64,000 nt of DNA from Rhodococcus oxybenzonivorans (GCF_003130705.1 NZ_CP021354.1:1488001-1552000); one strand, 5' to 3'; positions 1-10,982 are shown, counted from the first letter of the stretch. Translations and numbers: made by a program. The notes: a model not told the origin generated them from the sequence alone.

Positions 1-1
1 G

Positions 2-3000
2 CGGGTGGTGGAGGCGCTCGACCTCCCGCGTACCACGTCACACGCGCCGTTGTTCCAAGTGTTGTTCGAGTTCCAGGACGTCGAACGGCCGACGCCGGCC
101 CTGCCGGGTCTCACGGTGGAAGAGGTCGATCTCGGCGTGTCCGTGTCGACCTTCGACCTGCAACTGACGTTGATCGAACAGTTCGCCGAGGACCGCTCCC
201 CGGCGGGAATGAGTGGTGGCTTCACCTACGCCACGGATATCTTCGACGCTGGGACCGTACACGCGTTCGCCGAACGGTTCGTGCGTCTGCTCGACACGAT
301 CGTGGCATCGCCCGACGTTCCACTGGCGCGCATCGATGTGCTCACGCCCGACGAGCGGGGGGCACTGGTTCCGGTCGGCGGACACCCTGCCGAAGCGCCC
401 CGGTTGCTGCCGGACATTCTCTCTGCCGCGGCGCAACGCGATCCGCATGCCATCGCGTTGTCCTACGGCAACGCGGTGATGTCGTATCGCGAACTCGACG
501 ACTGGTCGAACCGGCTGGCCTGGGTGCTGATCGATCGCGGAATCGGCCCGGAAGACCAGGTGGCGATCGGCCTCGTCCGGTCGGTGGAGTTGGTGGTGTC
601 GGTGTGGGCGGTGGCGAAGTCGGGGGCATCCTTCGTACCGGTCGATCCGAGTCTGCCGCAGGCGAGGATCGCCGACATCCTCGCCGATTCCGGCGCGGTC
701 GTCGGTTTGACGGTCGCCGAACAGCGCGACCGGATGCCCGACGGTGTGGAGTGGCTACACCTCGACTACCCGGGTCCGTCGCGGCGGTGGCGGTCCCATC
801 CCATCACGGACGGCGACCGGGTCGCCGCGCTGCGACCGGAACATCCCGCCTATCTGATGTACACGTCCGGGTCGACCGGAACGCCGAAAGGTGTGGTGAT
901 CACCCACACGGGGCTGCAGAATCTCACCGTCGAGCAGCACATCCGGTATGCCACGACCGCCGCCTCCCGGGTTCTCAATCTTGCGGCGCCCGGATTCGAT
1001 GCGTCGATGTTGGAGTACCTCATGGCCTTCGGTGCGGGCGCCCGACTGGTGATCGCGGCACCCCACGTGTACGGCGGCGACGCGCTGACGGATCTGCTCG
1101 CCTCCGAGCGCATCACGCATGCCTTCGTGACCCCCGCCGTGCTCGCCACGGTCGATCCGCGCGGCCTCCACCTCCTCCGCACCCTTGTCGTCGGCGGGGA
1201 ACGCTGTCCACCGGAGTTGCTCGACCGCTGGGCATCCGGGCGCACCCTGCTCGTCGCCTACGGGCCCACGGAGACGACGGTGGTGTCCAACATCGGGGCC
1301 CCGATGGCGCCCGGCGACCCCGTGCGGATCGGGCGCCCGATCCGCGGTATCCGCGAACTCCTCCTCGACGGGTGGCTGCGCCCGGTTCCCGTCGGAGTGG
1401 TCGGTGAGCTGTACATGCTGGGGGACGGGTTGGCCCGCGGTTATCACCGGAAGCCCGGTTCGACCGCCGCGTCGTTCGTGGCCAACCCGTTCGACCGCGC
1501 GGGCTCGCGAATGTACCGCACCGGCGACCTCATGCGGTGGACACCCGAGGGACTACTCGAGTACTTGGGCCGCAACGACTTTCAGGTGAAGTTGCGTGGA
1601 CAGCGGGTGGAGCCGGGAGAAGTCGAGGCGGTGCTCACCCGCTGCCCCGGGGTCGCGCAGGCGGTGGTCACGGTTCGCCGCACCCCGGCCGGCCAGGCTG
1701 TGCTCGCCGGCTACGTCACGGCGAACGAGCATGCGGATCTCGACAGCGCAGAAGTCCTGCTCTTCGCCGGATCCGTCCTTGCGCCATTCATGGTGCCGGC
1801 CACGGTGACCGTCCTGGATCGAATGCCGCTCGGCCCCAACGGAAAGGTCGACAGGCGGGCACTCCCGGATCCCGAGCTCGCACCGCGTGTATTCCGGGCG
1901 CCCACCACGCCGTTCGAGTCGATGGTTGCCGGCATCTTCGCGGAAGTGCTTCGAAGCGGTGCCGTGGGCGCCGACGACGACTTCTTCGCGTCGGGTGGCA
2001 ACTCCCTGACAGCCACACAGGTCGTCGCGCGGATCAACGCCGCACTGGGCGCAAGCATCGGGGTGCGCGACGTGTTCGAGGCCCCCACAGTGCGGGCCCT
2101 GGCTGCGCGGATCGAGGGCAGAGGCGCTGACGACCGGCCCAGATTGACGGCGGTGCAACGGCCGGACCCGCTCCCGCTGTCGTGGGCGCAACACCGGATG
2201 TGGCTACTCAACCAAATCGACACCTCCTCGCCCGCCTACAACATCGCGATGATGGTGCGGCTCTCGGGAACACTCGACGTGGACGCGCTCGCCGCCGCAC
2301 TCTCGGATGTGGTGGTCCGGCACGAGACGCTGCGCACGCGGTATCCCCACGGGGTCGCGGGGCCCATCCAGGTGATCACCGACGCGCACGACGTCGCGGG
2401 GCTCACGGTGGTGACCACGGGAGAGGCACCCCTGTCGGAGTTGGTGTCGACAGGGTTCGACGTGGCCGCCGAAGTCCCGATGCGAGCGCGACTGTTCGAG
2501 TACAGCGAGCGCGACCACCTGCTCGTCGTCGTGGTGCACCACATTGCTGCGGACGGATTCTCGATGGTCCCGTTGGCGCGGGATGTTCTCACGGCGTACA
2601 CCGCCCGAGCCGCGGGCCGCGCGCCGGGGTGGGACCCGCTGCCGGTCCAGTACGCCGACTACACCGTGTGGCAGCGGCAACTGCTGGGTTCGGAGGACGA
2701 CGCCGACTCCCTGATGTCCCGGCAACTGGTCTACTGGCGAGCCGTCCTCGCCGATGCGCCGGTGGTAACCGAGCTACCTGCGGATCGGGAACGGCCGCCG
2801 CATCGATCCGGTGCCGGCGACCGGTGGACGTTCACCATCGACGAGGACATGCACAGGGATGTCGTAGCGCTTGCACGGTCGCGGCACTGCACCGTTTTCA
2901 TGGTGGTGCACGCGGCGTTCGCGCTACTTCTGTCCAGGTCGGGGGGCACCCGCGACATCGTGATCGGATCGCCCGTCGCCGGACGCGGAGAGGCGGACCT

Positions 3001-4297
3001 CGACGACGTCGTCGGGATGTTCGTCAACACCCTCGTCCTCCGGACCGAGGTCTCGGGAACGTTCGCCGATCTCCTGGGGCGGGTCCGCGACACCGACCTC
3101 GCTGCATACACCCACGCCGATGTGCCGTTCGAGAGAGTGGTGGAGGCATTGAATCCGCCGCGCTCGCAGTCGCATTCGCCGCTGTTCCAGGTGCTGCTCG
3201 AATTCCGGAACACCGAGTACCCCGCGCTTGCGCTCCCACACCTCGATGTCGAGGTGCTCGAACCCGAAGTCACGGTGTCCCTGTTCGACCTGCAACTGAC
3301 CCTTCGTGAGCGCCACGACGAGTCCGGGTCGCCGACCGGGATGACCGCTGCCTTCACCTACGCCACCGACCTCTTCGACGAGCAGACCATCCACACCCTC
3401 GCCGACCGATTCACCAGAATCCTCTCGGCCGCAGTCGCGGAGCCGAATATCGCCGTCGACGAGATCGATCTCCTCGCTCCCGCCGACCGGCGGCAGCTCC
3501 GCGAACACAGCTTGGCCGCAGGCACTTTCGTTCTCGATTCCCGGCTGAATCTGGTGCCCGAGGGGGCGACGGGAGCGGTATACGTGGCCGAGTCCGCGGC
3601 GGACGACCTGTCACCGCGGGCGGCGGCCACCACTGTCGTCGCCAATCCGTTCGGTGCCCCCGGATCCCGCATGGTCTGCACCGGCCGGCTCGCTCGGTGG
3701 ACACGGTCGGGATGCCTCGTCGGCGTCGACGGCTCCCCGCTTCACTCGATTCCGGACACCATGATGACTCACCCCGCAATCCGCGAGGCGGTCGCGCTGA
3801 CGACGGCGGCGGGTATCACGCTGTTCTGGGTTCCGGCGGCAACTGCGGCCGTCCTGCCGATGCCCGAGGATCTGCGCGCATTCGGTGCCCAGCGACTCGA
3901 ATCCCGACTCGTGCCCGCGCAGTTCTTCGCGCTCGGTGCGGTGCCGCGCACCCCCGACGGCAAGGTCGACGAGGATGCACTGCGTGCACTGATTCCGGAG
4001 GCGCAGGCACCCGACCGCACGTCACGACAACGGTGGACCGAGGTGCAACGCGCCGTCGCCGAGGAGTGGGCGGCCGTGCTAGGGCATGACGACTTCTCGC
4101 GCGAGGACGGGTTCTTCGACGTCGGCGGCAACTCTGTCCGTGTCGTGGAACTTGCGCGGCGGTTCGAGGACCGGTGGCCGGGCGCTCTCCGGGTGGGCCG
4201 GCTTTTCGACGTCGTCACGGTCGCCGCGCAGGCCGAGGTGATCTCGCACTCTGCCGAGGCAACGCAGGTCCGCGCGCCCGCTACCCACGAATTCTGA
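2..4297 (+). CDS. Nonribosomal peptide synthetase, 3' part (…C-A-T-C-[A remnant]-T)
   Basis: The frame is open at the window's first bases, so the 5' part is missing; about 1,431 residues are visible. In order: the end of a condensation domain (residues 1-110, VVEALDLPR); a complete adenylation domain (about 130-635, with [30 protein letters not shown]); a carrier domain ([14 protein letters not shown]); a complete C domain with intact HHIAADG (about 720-1160); an adenylation remnant; and a second carrier domain ([12 protein letters not shown]). The remnant (about 3520-3975) keeps only the A7-like stretch ([21 protein letters not shown], key Asp lost) and the A10 Lys motif (PDGKVDE). All of A1-A6 is gone, so it cannot adenylate. 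The A-domain pocket read by eye is about D-A-L-F-V-G-A-V-V, suggesting a hydrophobic substrate, low certainty. The next gene starts 31 bp downstream in the same direction. Confidence 0.93.
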   Translation, partial: RVVEALDLPRTTSHAPLFQVLFEFQDVERPTPALPGLTVEEVDLGVSVSTFDLQLTLIEQFAEDRSPAGMSGGFTYATDIFDAGTVHAFAERFVRLLDTIVASPDVPLARIDVLTPDERGALVPVGGHPAEAPRLLPDILSAAAQRDPHAIALSYGNAVMSYRELDDWSNRLAWVLIDRGIGPEDQVAIGLVRSVELVVSVWAVAKSGASFVPVDPSLPQARIADILADSGAVVGLTVAEQRDRMPDGVEWLHLDYPGPSRRWRSHPITDGDRVAALRPEHPAYLMYTSGSTGTPKGVVITHTGLQNLTVEQHIRYATTAASRVLNLAAPGFDASMLEYLMAFGAGARLVIAAPHVYGGDALTDLLASERITHAFVTPAVLATVDPRGLHLLRTLVVGGERCPPELLDRWASGRTLLVAYGPTETTVVSNIGAPMAPGDPVRIGRPIRGIRELLLDGWLRPVPVGVVGELYMLGDGLARGYHRKPGSTAASFVANPFDRAGSRMYRTGDLMRWTPEGLLEYLGRNDFQVKLRGQRVEPGEVEAVLTRCPGVAQAVVTVRRTPAGQAVLAGYVTANEHADLDSAEVLLFAGSVLAPFMVPATVTVLDRMPLGPNGKVDRRALPDPELAPRVFRAPTTPFESMVAGIFAEVLRSGAVGADDDFFASGGNSLTATQVVARINAALGASIGVRDVFEAPTVRALAARIEGRGADDRPRLTAVQRPDPLPLSWAQHRMWLLNQIDTSSPAYNIAMMVRLSGTLDVDALAAALSDVVVRHETLRTRYPHGVAGPIQVITDAHDVAGLTVVTTGEAPLSELVSTGFDVAAEVPMRARLFEYSERDHLLVVVVHHIAADGFSMVPLARDVLTAYTARAAGRAPGWDPLPVQYADYTVWQRQLLGSEDDADSLMSRQLVYWRAVLADAPVVTELPADRERPPHRSGAGDRWTFTIDEDMHRDVVALARSRHCTVFMVVHAAFALLLSRSGGTRDIVIGSPVAGRGEADLDDVVGMFVNTLVLRTEVSGTFADLLGRVRDTDLAAYTHADVPFERVVEALNPPRSQSHSPLFQVLLEFRNTEYPALALPHLDVEVLEPEVTVSLFDLQLTLRERHDESGSPTGMTAAFTYATDLFDEQTIHTLADRFTRILSAAVAEPNIAVDEIDLLAPADRRQLREHSLAAGTFVLDSRLNLVPEGATGAVYVAESAADDLSPRAAATTVVANPFGAPGSRMVCTGRLARWTRSGCLVGVDGSPLHSIPDTMMTHPAIREAVALTTAAGITLFWVPAATAAVLPMPEDLRAFGAQRLESRLVPAQFFALGAVPRTPDGKVDEDALRALIPEAQAPDRTSRQRWTEVQRAVAEEWAAVLGHDDFSREDGFFDVGGNSVRVVELARRFEDRWPGALRVGRLFDVVTVAAQAEVISHSAEATQVRAPATHEF

Positions 4298-4328
4298 CCG
4301 AACTTCTGACCAACTCCGGGAGGCAACA

Positions 4329-7300
4329 GTGACCCAGCGACAACCGGGCGACGACGCCGTCGTCGTGGTGGGCATCGCCGCGCGCTACCCCGAGGCCGAC
4401 GACCTGGCAGAGTTCCGCGCGAACCTCGCGGCCGGCCGGGATTCGGTGCGCCCGCTGTCCCGGTCGCGGGCCGAGGCCACCGGACTGGGTCCGCCCTCGG
4501 ACTACCAGCCGATGGGGTTCGTCGAGGACATCGCCACGTTCGACTACTCGTTCTTCACGCTGTCGAAGCGGGAGGCGTCGCTGATCGACCCGCAGCAACG
4601 TCTGGCGCTGGTCCTGGCGTATCGAGCGATCGAGGAGGCCGGCTACTCGGCGACCGACTTCCGGGACAGTGCGACAGCGGTGATCTTCAGCGCCGCGACG
4701 TCCACGTACCCGGCGATGTGGGCGGAACCGGGCGTCCTGAGCACCCTGGGCAACGTTCCGTTCGCGGTGCCCGCCCGCATTGCGTACCAACTCGGGCTCA
4801 CCGGGCCCTGTTACGCCGTCGACTCGGGCTGCAACGGTTCGCTGATCGCGGTGCACCACGCCTGCCGGGAGCTGCGCTCGGGAGACGCCGAATTCGTGCT
4901 CGCGGGTGGTGTCAGTCTGCGGGTGAACGGTATTCGCGCCGATCTGGCCGAGGGCTCGGCCGAGCTGATGTCGCCCGGCGGACGATGCCGGGCATTCGAT
5001 GCGAGCGCGGACGGTACTGCCGTCGGCGAGGGTGGTGCGGCGCTGCTCCTCACCACGATGGGGCGCGCGCGTGCCGACCGTGTGCCAGTGCACGCGGTGA
5101 TACGCGGCACCGCAACGGTGTCGAGCGGCCATTCGTCCGCGACCATCAGTTCACCGAGCGCTCGGGCGCAGGTGGCCGTGATCGAGCGGGCCTGGCGCAA
5201 CGCGGGGCTCGCACCGAGCGATGCCGGGTATCTCGAAGCGCACGGTTCGGGAACACCGCTGGGCGATGCCGTGGAACTGGAAGGAATCGCCACCGCATTC
5301 GAGGGCAGGTCGGGTGTTCTGCCGATCGGTTCGGTGAAGACCAACATCGGCCATCTCGACCACGCCGCGGGAGTGTCGGGCCTGGTGAAGGCGATCCTTG
5401 CCGTCGAGCACGGTGAGCTGTACCCGTCGCTGCATTTCGACAGGCCCACCGGCGGAGTAGATTTCGCCGGCAGCGGGATCGAGGTGGTCACCGAGGCCAG
5501 GACCTGGAGCGAGGAGGGCAGTCCTCGACGGGCCGGAGTCAGCTCGTTCAGTCTGGGCGGTATCAACGCGCACTGCGTGGTGGAGCAGCCACCCCTGCAG
5601 CACACCGCGCCGCACGCCGAGGACACCATTCGGCTCGTGGGTGTGTCGGCGAAAAGCGCAGCGGCGCTCGCCGCTCTGTGTGACGATCTGGCGTCGGCGG
5701 TGCGCGGGTATTACCTCGCCGACATCGTCTTCACCCTCAACCAGGGGAGGCCGCATCACGAGTATCGGGTGGCGGTGCAGGCGCGCACTGTCGACGAACT
5801 GGCAAAGGCACTCGCGGCGCGGGCCGCCGACCCCGAGGGTCGGAACGAGAGTGCTCCAACCCGGCGGGCACCGTCCGTGGCACTGCTGCTGTCACCGGAC
5901 CCGATGCCCGCCGCACTCCGTGGCCGTTCCCTACCGCCGGCACTGCCGGCCACGGGTGACGAGGCGGACCTTCTCGCCGGCCAGATCGCCGTTCACCGGG
6001 AATTGCGGAACGCTGGGATATCCGTGGACGCCGTCCTCAGCGGTGGTGTGTCGCGCTATGCGGCGAGGTATCTGCTCGGCACGTTGTCGGAGGTCACCGC
6101 CGCCGAGATCGCGGCAGCCGCCGCCGACCCTGCGATCGACACGGGACGGTTCGTCGCCGTCGCGAAAGGAATGCTCGCCGACGGACCCGTCGTGTTCGTC
6201 GAGCCGAGCCCGGACGGGCGGCTCGGACGGTTGCTCGCGGACGCGCTCGGTGACCGAGCGGATGCAGAGATCCTGCGCGTACCGGACACGCCCGGGGCCG
6301 TCACCCATCTGCTCGCGGGATTGTACGAGCGCGGAGTCGACCTCGACTGGGTTGCCGTCGGTGCGGCTGACGAGACCGCTCGGCGGGTGCGGTTGCCCGG
6401 GCACCCCATGCTGGGATCCCGGTGCTGGTACGACCTGCCCGGCCGGCCGGAGTGGGGTCGAACCCCCGAAGTCGTCGCGCCGGAACCGAAGCCGGAACCG
6501 GCGCGCGTCGTCCCGGCGGACAGCCTCGACTGGCTGCAGACGACACTGCGTGGTCTGCTGCACAGCGAGACGGCGGTTGCCGCTGACGACGACTACTTCG
6601 AACTCGGCGGCAACTCGCTGATCGCGATGCAGCTCGTCGACAAGGTGGCCGAGCAGTACGGGGTCCGACCCAAGTTGATCGACCTCTACGAGCGGCCGAA
6701 GGTCGCAGATTTCGCGGAGCTGCTCGCGGCGGGCACGTCCGCAGCCGGTGGGCTCCCTCCGATCACACCACGCGGACGGCATGTGATGTCGTTCGGCCAG
6801 GTGCGCATGTGGTTCCACCACCAACTCGACGCCACCACGACGATCTACAACCTGCCGATGGTCAGCGACCTGCACGGACCGATCGATGAATCGGCGGTCC
6901 GCGGAATGTGGGACGACCTCGCCGCACGGCACCAGGTACTGCTGTCCAACTACGTCAACGTCGACGGCGAGCCGCAACTGCGCATTCGCCCATCGCTGGG
7001 CGACTTCTTCCGGACCGCCGACGTGTCGAACGAGCCGGACCCTGTGGCTGCGGCGCGGGCACTCGTGCACGAAGCGGCGGTTGCACCGTTCGACTTGGCC
7101 AACGACCCGCTGGTGCGTGCTCTCCTCGTCCGGATCGGCCCGGACGAACACGTCCTGCAGGTGACCACCCACCATTCCGTCAACGACGGTGGTTCGCCGC
7201 GAATATTCGAACGCGAACTCCCCGCCCTGTACGCCGCACGCCGGACCGGACGCCCTGCGGATCTCCCGCCACTGCCCATCCAGTACTGGGACTACGCGCT

Positions 7301-8756
7301 GTGGCAGCGGGAACTCATTGAGAGCGCCGCACTCGAGCCGGAACTCGACTACTGGCGACAGGTACTCGCCGATGTCCCGCTGCTACGGCTTCCCACCGAC
7401 TTTCCTCGACCGGAACGGAAGAACTTCACCGGCGCATTCCACACCTTCACCATTTCGGCCGAACAGACAGCACGCCTACGCGCCGTGGCCCGGCGTGAGT
7501 CGGTGTCACTGTTCGTGGTACTCCTCTCCGCGTTCTTCCTACTCATGGCAAGCCGTAGTCGCCAGCGGGACATCGTCGTCGGGACCCCGACGACGGGGCG
7601 CAACCGGCCGGAACTCGCCGGCATGATCGGGTACTTCAACAGCACTGTGGCGTTGCGCGCCGACCTGTCCGGCGAACCGAGCCTCACGGAACTGTTCGGC
7701 CGGGTGCGCGACGTCGTGCTGGGGGCCCTCGAACATCAGGAGATTCCGTTCGACCGGGTCGTGACTGCACTCACCGGTGACCGAGACACGAGCCGTACCC
7801 CGCTCTTCGACGTCTGCCATGTGCACCAGGAACTGCCCGCGTTGCAGTCGCAACAGGGGCTCACCGAGACGCTGTTCGACCAGGAGGATCCCTCGGCCAT
7901 CGCCTTCGGCGGGGTGCCCTCCGGTACAGCGAAGTTCGACCTCACCCTCGTCACCACGGAGCGCGGCGGCGAAGACGACATGGCCGCGGGGCTCGAGTTC
8001 AGCACGGAACTCTTCACCGAGCAGACCGCCGCCGCGCTGTGCGGGGAGTACGTTGCCATCCTGGCAGACATCGTCGATTCTGCGGCGGTGCAGCCGATCT
8101 CAGCGTTCCTTGCCGACTCGTCCGACGAGATCGCGTCGCGCGAACTGCCGATCGCACCTCCGGTGGTACCGGCCGACCGGCCGCGGCCGACATCGAACGG
8201 CGCGGAACCGCTTCGGTACTCGGTCGCTCGGGTGACCGCGATGCTCGACGACGCGCCGGGTTTCGCCGAGATGCTCGCCGCGTGGATCGCCCTCCTCGCG
8301 TGGTACACCGCTCAGGACGAGGTGGTCGTCGGCACCGCCACGGTCCCCGGGGGTTCGCCGCGGCTCGTCGGTGTCGACCTGTCGGGTGAACCCTCGTTCT
8401 CCGAACTGGTGTCGACGGTCCGCCGGGAACTGTCCTCCGACAGCAGCGTGCGGGATTTCGCAGCAGTTCACTTCGCGGTTCGGTGCGACGGAGAACGCGC
8501 CCCGAGCGACGACCGTGCCGAGGTATCGTCCGCCGAACTGGCGCTGGCGTGGTCCCGAGGGCAGGGCCCGAATCTCACCCTCGAACTCGACTACGCGGTG
8601 GAACTGTTCGACCGAAGCACGGCAACCGCGATGCTCGCCGACCTCCGTCAGCTCATCCGGGCGCTGGTGACGCATCCCGACCTGCCGGCTCAGGAGGTGG
8701 CGATGGAGTACGTGCATCAAGACGACACCGATTTCTCCTCGGAGGCGGCGCGATGA
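4329..8756 (+). CDS. Hybrid ketosynthase-NRPS protein (KS-[AT remnant]-ACP-C-[half C])
   Basis: 1,475 aa. Residues about 8-430 are a type I ketosynthase with the catalytic Cys in an atypical context (VDSGCNGSL instead of DTACSSSL) and both histidines (EAHGSGTPLGD, KTNIGHLDHAAG). Residues about 435-710 resemble the KS-AT linker and acyltransferase, but the GHSxG nucleophile region reads VLSGGVSRYAARYLLG, so no catalytic Ser is where it should be. A carrier domain follows (DDYFELGGNSLIA), then a full condensation domain with HHSVNDGG (about 815-1250), then about 190 residues matching only the C-terminal half of another C domain. A GGAGG-like RBS (gggaggcaac) precedes ATG 4329. The protein likely adds one ketide unit to the peptide and depends on malonyl loading in trans. 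The stop overlaps the next gene's ATG (ATGA). Confidence 0.92.
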   Translation: MTQRQPGDDAVVVVGIAARYPEADDLAEFRANLAAGRDSVRPLSRSRAEATGLGPPSDYQPMGFVEDIATFDYSFFTLSKREASLIDPQQRLALVLAYRAIEEAGYSATDFRDSATAVIFSAATSTYPAMWAEPGVLSTLGNVPFAVPARIAYQLGLTGPCYAVDSGCNGSLIAVHHACRELRSGDAEFVLAGGVSLRVNGIRADLAEGSAELMSPGGRCRAFDASADGTAVGEGGAALLLTTMGRARADRVPVHAVIRGTATVSSGHSSATISSPSARAQVAVIERAWRNAGLAPSDAGYLEAHGSGTPLGDAVELEGIATAFEGRSGVLPIGSVKTNIGHLDHAAGVSGLVKAILAVEHGELYPSLHFDRPTGGVDFAGSGIEVVTEARTWSEEGSPRRAGVSSFSLGGINAHCVVEQPPLQHTAPHAEDTIRLVGVSAKSAAALAALCDDLASAVRGYYLADIVFTLNQGRPHHEYRVAVQARTVDELAKALAARAADPEGRNESAPTRRAPSVALLLSPDPMPAALRGRSLPPALPATGDEADLLAGQIAVHRELRNAGISVDAVLSGGVSRYAARYLLGTLSEVTAAEIAAAAADPAIDTGRFVAVAKGMLADGPVVFVEPSPDGRLGRLLADALGDRADAEILRVPDTPGAVTHLLAGLYERGVDLDWVAVGAADETARRVRLPGHPMLGSRCWYDLPGRPEWGRTPEVVAPEPKPEPARVVPADSLDWLQTTLRGLLHSETAVAADDDYFELGGNSLIAMQLVDKVAEQYGVRPKLIDLYERPKVADFAELLAAGTSAAGGLPPITPRGRHVMSFGQVRMWFHHQLDATTTIYNLPMVSDLHGPIDESAVRGMWDDLAARHQVLLSNYVNVDGEPQLRIRPSLGDFFRTADVSNEPDPVAAARALVHEAAVAPFDLANDPLVRALLVRIGPDEHVLQVTTHHSVNDGGSPRIFERELPALYAARRTGRPADLPPLPIQYWDYALWQRELIESAALEPELDYWRQVLADVPLLRLPTDFPRPERKNFTGAFHTFTISAEQTARLRAVARRESVSLFVVLLSAFFLLMASRSRQRDIVVGTPTTGRNRPELAGMIGYFNSTVALRADLSGEPSLTELFGRVRDVVLGALEHQEIPFDRVVTALTGDRDTSRTPLFDVCHVHQELPALQSQQGLTETLFDQEDPSAIAFGGVPSGTAKFDLTLVTTERGGEDDMAAGLEFSTELFTEQTAAALCGEYVAILADIVDSAAVQPISAFLADSSDEIASRELPIAPPVVPADRPRPTSNGAEPLRYSVARVTAMLDDAPGFAEMLAAWIALLAWYTAQDEVVVGTATVPGGSPRLVGVDLSGEPSFSELVSTVRRELSSDSSVRDFAAVHFAVRCDGERAPSDDRAEVSSAELALAWSRGQGPNLTLELDYAVELFDRSTATAMLADLRQLIRALVTHPDLPAQEVAMEYVHQDDTDFSSEAAR

Positions 8757-9595
8757 GCATCGGTGTGGTGGGCGCCGGCACCATGGGGGCCGGAGTCGCC
8801 GAGTGCTGTGCGCACTCGGGCCACGACGTGATCGTCGTCGAGTCGGATCCGCAGGCCGTCGAAGTCGCGCGCAAGCGCATGAGCGACTCGCTGCGGCTCG
8901 CGATACTCCTCGGGCGCAGCGCGGGCCCGAAACCCGCCGAGGTGGCGGCGCGTGTGCGATGGACCGATCAGATGTCCGAGCTGCACGACGCCACCGTCGT
9001 CGTCGAGTGTGTTCCCGAACGGATCGACCTCAAAGAGAAGATCTTCGCGGAACTGGACCGCTGCTGCGCCGCCGATGCCGTCCTCGCATCGTGCACCTCT
9101 GGGATTCCGGTCCATCTCATCGCCGCGTGCACCTCGAGGCCGGAACAGGTTGTCGGGCTGCACTTCATGAACCCGGCGCCGCTCAAGGACACCGTAGAGG
9201 TAGTGGCCGGACCGCGAACGTCCCAGCGCACCCTGGACCGCGCGCAGGAGTTCCTCACCTCCCTGAACAAAACCGGCATCATCGTGGGTGACGGACCCGG
9301 CTTCGTGTTGAATCGCGTGCTCATGCTGTGCATCGCGGAGGCGGCCGCCTCCGTCGACGCCGGTATCGCCGACCCGGAAACCGTCGACGCACTGTTCGAG
9401 GGCTGCCTCGGCCATCCCATGGGGCCGCTGCGCACCGCGGACCTGATCGGCCTCGACAACGTCCACGACACGATGACCACCCTCCGCGCGCTGACAGGCG
9501 ACGACCATTACCGCCCGCCCGAGTCGCTCACCGCATTGGTCGACGCCGGCCACCTGGGGCGTAAGACCGGGCGGGGCTTCCATGACTACCGATGA
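8753..9595 (+). CDS. 3-hydroxyacyl-CoA dehydrogenase family protein (HBDH-like)
   Basis: 280 aa from ATG 8753, which overlaps the preceding stop by 4 nt and shows translational coupling. The N-terminal Rossmann motif GVVGAGTMGAGVAE binds NAD(P); LHFMNPAPLKDTVEV matches the catalytic-His region of 3-hydroxybutyryl-CoA dehydrogenases; GLGHPMGPLRTADLIGLD is the C-terminal domain signature. The family interconverts 3-hydroxyacyl and 3-oxoacyl thioesters. Sitting between a KS-bearing protein and the terminal NRPS, it may act in trans on the ketide unit, as a beta-keto reductase or as an FkbK-type enzyme making an unusual extender; no FkbH/I/J partners are visible here. It overlaps the next gene by 14 nt. 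A longer upstream start would run inside the KS-NRPS gene and was not chosen. Confidence 0.88.
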   Translation: MSIGVVGAGTMGAGVAECCAHSGHDVIVVESDPQAVEVARKRMSDSLRLAILLGRSAGPKPAEVAARVRWTDQMSELHDATVVVECVPERIDLKEKIFAELDRCCAADAVLASCTSGIPVHLIAACTSRPEQVVGLHFMNPAPLKDTVEVVAGPRTSQRTLDRAQEFLTSLNKTGIIVGDGPGFVLNRVLMLCIAEAAASVDAGIADPETVDALFEGCLGHPMGPLRTADLIGLDNVHDTMTTLRALTGDDHYRPPESLTALVDAGHLGRKTGRGFHDYR

Positions 9596-10982
9596 ACGAC
9601 CGCCTACCGATGAAGAGCTCACCGGCAGTGTGGAATTGCCCCTGACGTACGACCAACTCGCCCTGCTCGAGACCGGACACGACAACCCCACTTTCGCGTT
9701 GTATCTCGAACTCGACGGCCCACTCGTCGAGGACGCATTTTCTACCGCACTGCGGCAGACGCTGACCGAATGTGGTTGTCTACGTGTCGCCTTCGGCGGC
9801 AACGGGCAAGAACTACGCCAGAGCACCGGGACCGGGCACGTGTCCGGACCGGAGGTGATCGACGCGAGCACCTCGGCCGACGCCGACACCCTCGTCGCGG
9901 CGTGGATCGGCCGCGAACTGGACCGAACCATGGACGTCACCACCGGCCCGCTGTACGTCCACATCCTTTTCCGGTTGCCGCACGGACGGTTCGGCTGGTT
10001 CCAGCGCTACCACCGCCTGGTCAACGACGAACCGGGCATGGCGGCGATCGTCCGGGCCACCGCCGAAACCTACGAGGCCGCCCGCACCGCGCCGCCTCGG
10101 AGAGCGAACTGGCCGTTCACGTCCCCGTCGGCACTGCTCACCTCCGATGCCCGCTACCGGGAGAGCGCCGCGTGGCTCGACGACCGCCGCTACTGGGAGG
10201 AACTCCTCGCCGGGGTCCCGAATGCGGAAGAACTGTTCGATCAGGTTCCCGAACAGAAGGATTCACGCTACGAAAATGTATCGGTCGGCGGTGTAGCGGC
10301 GCGACTCGCACGCCGCAGCGGCGGCGGTACGGCAGCCGTCCTACTCGCGGCTCTCGCCCTGTACCGGCAGAGCCTTACGGGCGTCGACGACGTACTGCTC
10401 GGGTACCGGGAACACGGGACGACCATCCCGGTCAGGGTCGCCCTCGCCCCTCATTTCACGTTCGACGCGGTGACGCGGCAGGTGGGCCTGCAACTGCGGA
10501 GATCCCGTCGACGGCGCTTCCTCTCCACAACCGATGCTGCGGTATTCGGGCAGGAGTGGTGCCCGCTGGCGGGTGAAGTGCGGGAACCGCTCGGCGTCGA
10601 GCGGATCGGGAACTCCGCCGTCACAGTGGTGAAACGTTGGGGCGCAATGGGCGAGCGTGCATCTTTCGCCGTGGACGACCGGGACGGGACGTGGTCCGTC
10701 GAAGCACACGGTCCGGCCGATCTGCAGCACTTCGTCCGAATGCTTACGGCCGCACTGGAATCGCCGGATGGGTTGTTGGCGGGGGTGGAGGTGTTGGGAC
10801 CGGAGGAGCGTGGGGTGTTGGTTCCGGTGCGGGGTGGGCGGGGTGTGGGTGTTCGGGTGTTGCCGGAGATTTTGGCTGGTGGGGTGGGGGTGGATCGGGG
10901 GCGGTGGCGGTGTCGTGTGGTGGGGTGGAGGTGTCGTATGGGGAGTTGGATGAGTTGTCGTCGCGGTGGGCGCGGGTGTTGA
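9582..10982 (+). CDS. Terminal NRPS, first frame fragment (inactive C domain and start of A1)
   Basis: This 466-codon frame is the 5' part of the terminal NRPS. Residues about 15-390 form a condensation-like domain of the siderophore-starter (EntF-like) type. The active-site stretch reads WFQRYHRLVNDEPG where relatives have QRYHHxxxDG, so the catalytic second His is Arg and the Gly is Glu; I predict no condensation activity. From nucleotide 10761 the frame enters the anomalous G-rich A-domain cassette and loses register at about 10900 (a missing G in the run after gatcgg), ending at a spurious stop. ATG 9582 overlaps the dehydrogenase gene by 14 nt. The natural product of this gene should continue into the frames at 12046 and 16587. 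Confidence 0.8.
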   Translation: MTTDERPPTDEELTGSVELPLTYDQLALLETGHDNPTFALYLELDGPLVEDAFSTALRQTLTECGCLRVAFGGNGQELRQSTGTGHVSGPEVIDASTSADADTLVAAWIGRELDRTMDVTTGPLYVHILFRLPHGRFGWFQRYHRLVNDEPGMAAIVRATAETYEAARTAPPRRANWPFTSPSALLTSDARYRESAAWLDDRRYWEELLAGVPNAEELFDQVPEQKDSRYENVSVGGVAARLARRSGGGTAAVLLAALALYRQSLTGVDDVLLGYREHGTTIPVRVALAPHFTFDAVTRQVGLQLRRSRRRRFLSTTDAAVFGQEWCPLAGEVREPLGVERIGNSAVTVVKRWGAMGERASFAVDDRDGTWSVEAHGPADLQHFVRMLTAALESPDGLLAGVEVLGPEERGVLVPVRGGRGVGVRVLPEILAGGVGVDRGRWRCRVVGWRCRMGSWMSCRRGGRGC

